Shown here: positions 62,020 through 64,000 of the stretch, piece after piece | Numbering within the stretch: position 1 is the stretch's first letter | Layout: every line of letters starts with the position of its first letter | Source: Vibrio jasicida CAIM 1864 = LMG 25398 | Lineage (GTDB): Bacteria > Pseudomonadota > Gammaproteobacteria > Enterobacterales > Vibrionaceae | Direction: 5' to 3' | DNA length: 64,000 bases | NCBI RefSeq assembly: GCF_000400365.1 | Contig: NZ_BAOG01000102.1 | Span: forward strand, 44,100 to 108,099 | The notes under the pieces: model-generated | What the model was told of the DNA's origin: nothing | The model's input: the letters and a program-made list of their open reading frames with translations, nothing else | Database searches by the model: none | Made by a program: the position numbers and the translations under genes

Positions 62020-63867
62020 ATGATAAAAACCCTGCCATTTGCAGCACTGGCAACCTTGATGGCAACCAGCTTTCAAGTTAGCGCAGCTGAGCTACCAGCA
62101 GAGGTAGAATGGATTTCAAACAATAATGAGCCTCTGTTTGCTTCAGAAGAAGCGGTACGAGGTGGAACATACCGTACTTTTATTCGAAGCTTCCCTCAAA
62201 CGTTACGCAGTGTCGGTCCTGATGCGAACTCTGGTCTTCGCCAATACTTAATGGATGGCACTCCTAAACTCGCTCAGCGCCATCCTGATACGGGTAAATG
62301 GATTCCCCAACTTGCTAAGGAATGGGCATTTGGCGATGACAACAAAAGCGTTTATTTCAAGTTAGATGAGACGGCAAGATGGTCCGATGGTGAGAAGATA
62401 ACCGCCGATGATTACGTGTTTATGATGAAGTACTACACGTCAGAAGACATCATTGATCCGTGGTACAACGATTTCTTTAAAACAAGCATTGTAAGCGTAG
62501 AGAAAATCGATGACTACACAATCCAAGTAAACCTTGCTGTGGAACAGAGCCAAGATGCTTTGATGGTTCTGATCAACATGCCAAGTAATGGTTTTCAGCC
62601 TCGCCCAGAGCACTTTTTTGAAGGGGAAAAAGATGAAAACAAAGATGGTATGCCGGACAACTTTGTTCGTAAGTTCAACTTCAAATCAGAGCCTACCGCG
62701 GCACCTTATTACATTGATAAAGTAAAGAAAGGTAAGAGCGTGACGTTTAAACACGTTGGTGAAGATTGGTGGGGTTATAACAACCGTTACTACAAAAATC
62801 GTTACAATGTAGACAAGGTTCGTATTACCGTGATTCGTGATGAAGACATCGCAATGAAGCACTTCGAGAAGGGCAATTTAGACTACTTCGAGATGGTGTT
62901 ACCTAACTTCTGGCATGATAAAACAGACAGTGAAGTGTACAAGAAAGGCTATGTACAAAAATACTGGGGCTTCAACCAGTCGCCTCAGGGGGCGGGTGGT
63001 CTGTGGATGAACACGGCAATGCCGATGCTAGACAACTTAGAAGTGCGTAAAGGTGTGATGGCAGCAACAGACTACGACGGTATGATCGCAAACATAATGC
63101 GTGGTGACTACTCTCGTAAGCCACATGGTCTTGGTTTTGGCCACGGTGAGTATGATGATCCAAGCAACACACCACCGAAGTTTGATGCTGCAGAGGCAGT
63201 AAAACATTTCGAGAAAGCCGGCTTTGGTAAAATTGGTTCGGATGGTATCCGCGTCAATGATAAAGGTGAGCGTTTGAGTTTTGCGATTACCTACGGTTAC
63301 AACTCACACACTCCACGTATTGCGTACTTAAAAGAGCAAGCGAAGTTGGCAGGTTTGGAGTTTACCTTAAACCTTGTTGATGGTTCTTCGGCGTTTAAAT
63401 ACATTCTGGAGAAGAAGCACCAACTAGCATTTTTGAATATGGGCTCTGGTGAGATCCCTGCGTACTGGGAATACTTCCACTCAGATAATGCGAATAAGCC
63501 TCAAACTAATGCACATACAAACTACAGCAGCCCAGAGCTAGATAAGCTAATTGAAGCGTATGATAATGAGTTTGAACAACAAAAACGCTACGACTTGTCT
63601 CGTCAGATCCAAAAATACATCGGTGATGCAAACGTCATTGTTCCTGGTTACATGGTCCCTTACACACGTGATGCCCATTGGCGTTGGGTTAAGATTCCTA
63701 AGAATGGGATGACAAAAAATACCGAATGGATTTTGCACCCAATGGATATTTCAAACTTCTGGATTGATAAGTCTGTGAAGAAAGAAACAGAGAAAGCGAT
63801 GAAGGCGGGCAAATCGTTCCCTGAAGTGACGGTTATCGACGATCGTTATAAGCTTTCAGCAAATTAG
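62020..63867 (+). CDS. yejA: Periplasmic peptide-binding protein, YejA type
   Basis: A 615-residue family 5 solute-binding protein for an ABC importer. The signal peptide ends at FQVSAAE. The segment FIRSFPQTLRSVGPDANSG is a YejA signature, the binding protein of the YejABEF importer that in E. coli takes up microcin C and other peptides. ATG at 62020 has AAGGAAG upstream; the frame's 37-residue extension is rejected. The expected permease genes yejBEF are not seen downstream: a hairpin and an IS-like end follow instead. Confidence 0.9.
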   Translation: MIKTLPFAALATLMATSFQVSAAELPAEVEWISNNNEPLFASEEAVRGGTYRTFIRSFPQTLRSVGPDANSGLRQYLMDGTPKLAQRHPDTGKWIPQLAKEWAFGDDNKSVYFKLDETARWSDGEKITADDYVFMMKYYTSEDIIDPWYNDFFKTSIVSVEKIDDYTIQVNLAVEQSQDALMVLINMPSNGFQPRPEHFFEGEKDENKDGMPDNFVRKFNFKSEPTAAPYYIDKVKKGKSVTFKHVGEDWWGYNNRYYKNRYNVDKVRITVIRDEDIAMKHFEKGNLDYFEMVLPNFWHDKTDSEVYKKGYVQKYWGFNQSPQGAGGLWMNTAMPMLDNLEVRKGVMAATDYDGMIANIMRGDYSRKPHGLGFGHGEYDDPSNTPPKFDAAEAVKHFEKAGFGKIGSDGIRVNDKGERLSFAITYGYNSHTPRIAYLKEQAKLAGLEFTLNLVDGSSAFKYILEKKHQLAFLNMGSGEIPAYWEYFHSDNANKPQTNAHTNYSSPELDKLIEAYDNEFEQQKRYDLSRQIQKYIGDANVIVPGYMVPYTRDAHWRWVKIPKNGMTKNTEWILHPMDISNFWIDKSVKKETEKAMKAGKSFPEVTVIDDRYKLSAN

Positions 63868-63891
63868 TTATTTAGTAAGTAGACAGTAAAA

Positions 63892-63919
63892 AGCCCCGAA
63901 ACTCGATTGAGTCGGGGCT
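63892..63919 (+). terminator. Terminator-like hairpin after yejA
   Basis: AGCCCCG pairs with CGGGGCT, enclosing ACTC/GAGT with a two-base bulge. There is no T-run, so it could also be a protective 3' hairpin within an operon. Confidence 0.5.
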
Positions 63920-63923
63920 AATT

Positions 63924-63989
63924 ATATGGTCCGCCTCACTCTCAAGCCCTACGCTTAGAGTAGGCTCTCAGAACGAGGTGAACCATATG
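63924..63989 (+). mobile_element. Probable left end of an IS200/IS605-type insertion sequence
   Basis: A nested imperfect cruciform: ATATGGT (63924-63930) with ACCATAT (63982-63988), CCTC (63934-63937) with GAGG (63975-63978), and an inner hairpin AGCCCTAC/GTAGGCT with one bulged base. The right arm covers the ribosome-binding site and start codon of an ORF entering the edge. IS200/IS605 elements have such subterminal hairpins, and IS200 hides its transposase start this way. Confidence 0.5.
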
Positions 63990-64000
63990 TCTACCATTCA
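63987..64000 (+). CDS. Start of a gene cut by window edge (probable TnpA)
   Basis: ATG at 63987 with GAGG eight bases upstream begins MSTI and runs off the window. If the adjacent structure is an IS200/IS605 left end, this is its Y1 transposase. The four codons seen cannot prove this. Confidence 0.4.

Overview
The window is a stretch of Vibrio chromosome, almost certainly the large chromosome of a Harveyi-clade species (the V. parahaemolyticus / alginolyticus / campbellii group). The evidence is gene order (cmk-rpsA-ihfB-lapA-lapB-pyrF; yceD-rpmF-plsX-fabH-fabD-fabG-acpP-fabF-pabC-mltG-tmk-holB-tatD), a 279-residue FadR of the long Vibrio type, NhaB, a SulP permease, CheV and close protein identity by eye to gammaproteobacterial families. 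No rRNA, tRNA, CRISPR array, prophage or large genomic island was seen. The species call is inference.

Layout. 1-3.7 kb: the end of an unidentified gene, malZ (maltodextrin glucosidase) and a membrane diguanylate cyclase. 3.7-10.1 kb: dusC, a YecA/SEC-C protein, dsbB, nhaB, fadR and an uncharacterised membrane-anchored protein. 10.3-25.4 kb: metG, mrp, udk, asmA, btuR, a low-molecular-weight tyrosine phosphatase, a SulP transporter, rne with a long structured leader, rluC and maf. 25.5-36.2 kb: the fatty-acid/phospholipid synthesis cluster followed by pabC-mltG-tmk-holB-tatD. 36.3-47.4 kb: sugar and amino-acid physiology: ptsG, two small predicted outer-membrane proteins, an NSS transporter with a 31-residue partner, a YnhF-like 30-residue protein, a patatin-like phospholipase, pykA, mlc and cheV. 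47.4-52.6 kb: the SOS mutasome imuA-imuB-dnaE2 with a clear LexA box. 52.7-64 kb: yciK, sohB, a PL7 alginate lyase, cmk-rpsA-ihfB-lapAB-pyrF, and a YejA-type peptide-binding protein. The last 77 bases look like the left end of an IS200/IS605-type insertion sequence.

How the genes work together. FadR, the fab cluster, plsX and acpP form the lipid-supply core, and a FadR-like operator can be read just upstream of acpP. ptsG, mlc and pykA lie close together and link glucose uptake, its repressor and the end of glycolysis. malZ and the PL7 lyase add polysaccharide use. lapA/lapB, mltG and asmA are envelope-assembly functions; rne, metG, rluC, dusC, rpsA and rpmF serve RNA and translation.

The window is mostly core genome. 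I did not find a complete undescribed multi-gene system. The points most worth following are a duplicated enolase-binding-like motif in the RNase E tail, the FadR-like site at acpP, a 7-copy heptamer repeat abutting the maf stop codon, a probable leaderless yceD transcript, two very small membrane-protein genes missed by length cut-offs, paired 12-bp inverted repeats between rpsA and ihfB, and the IS-like end. Protein starts were chosen from ribosome-binding sites and family alignments from memory; no database search was possible.
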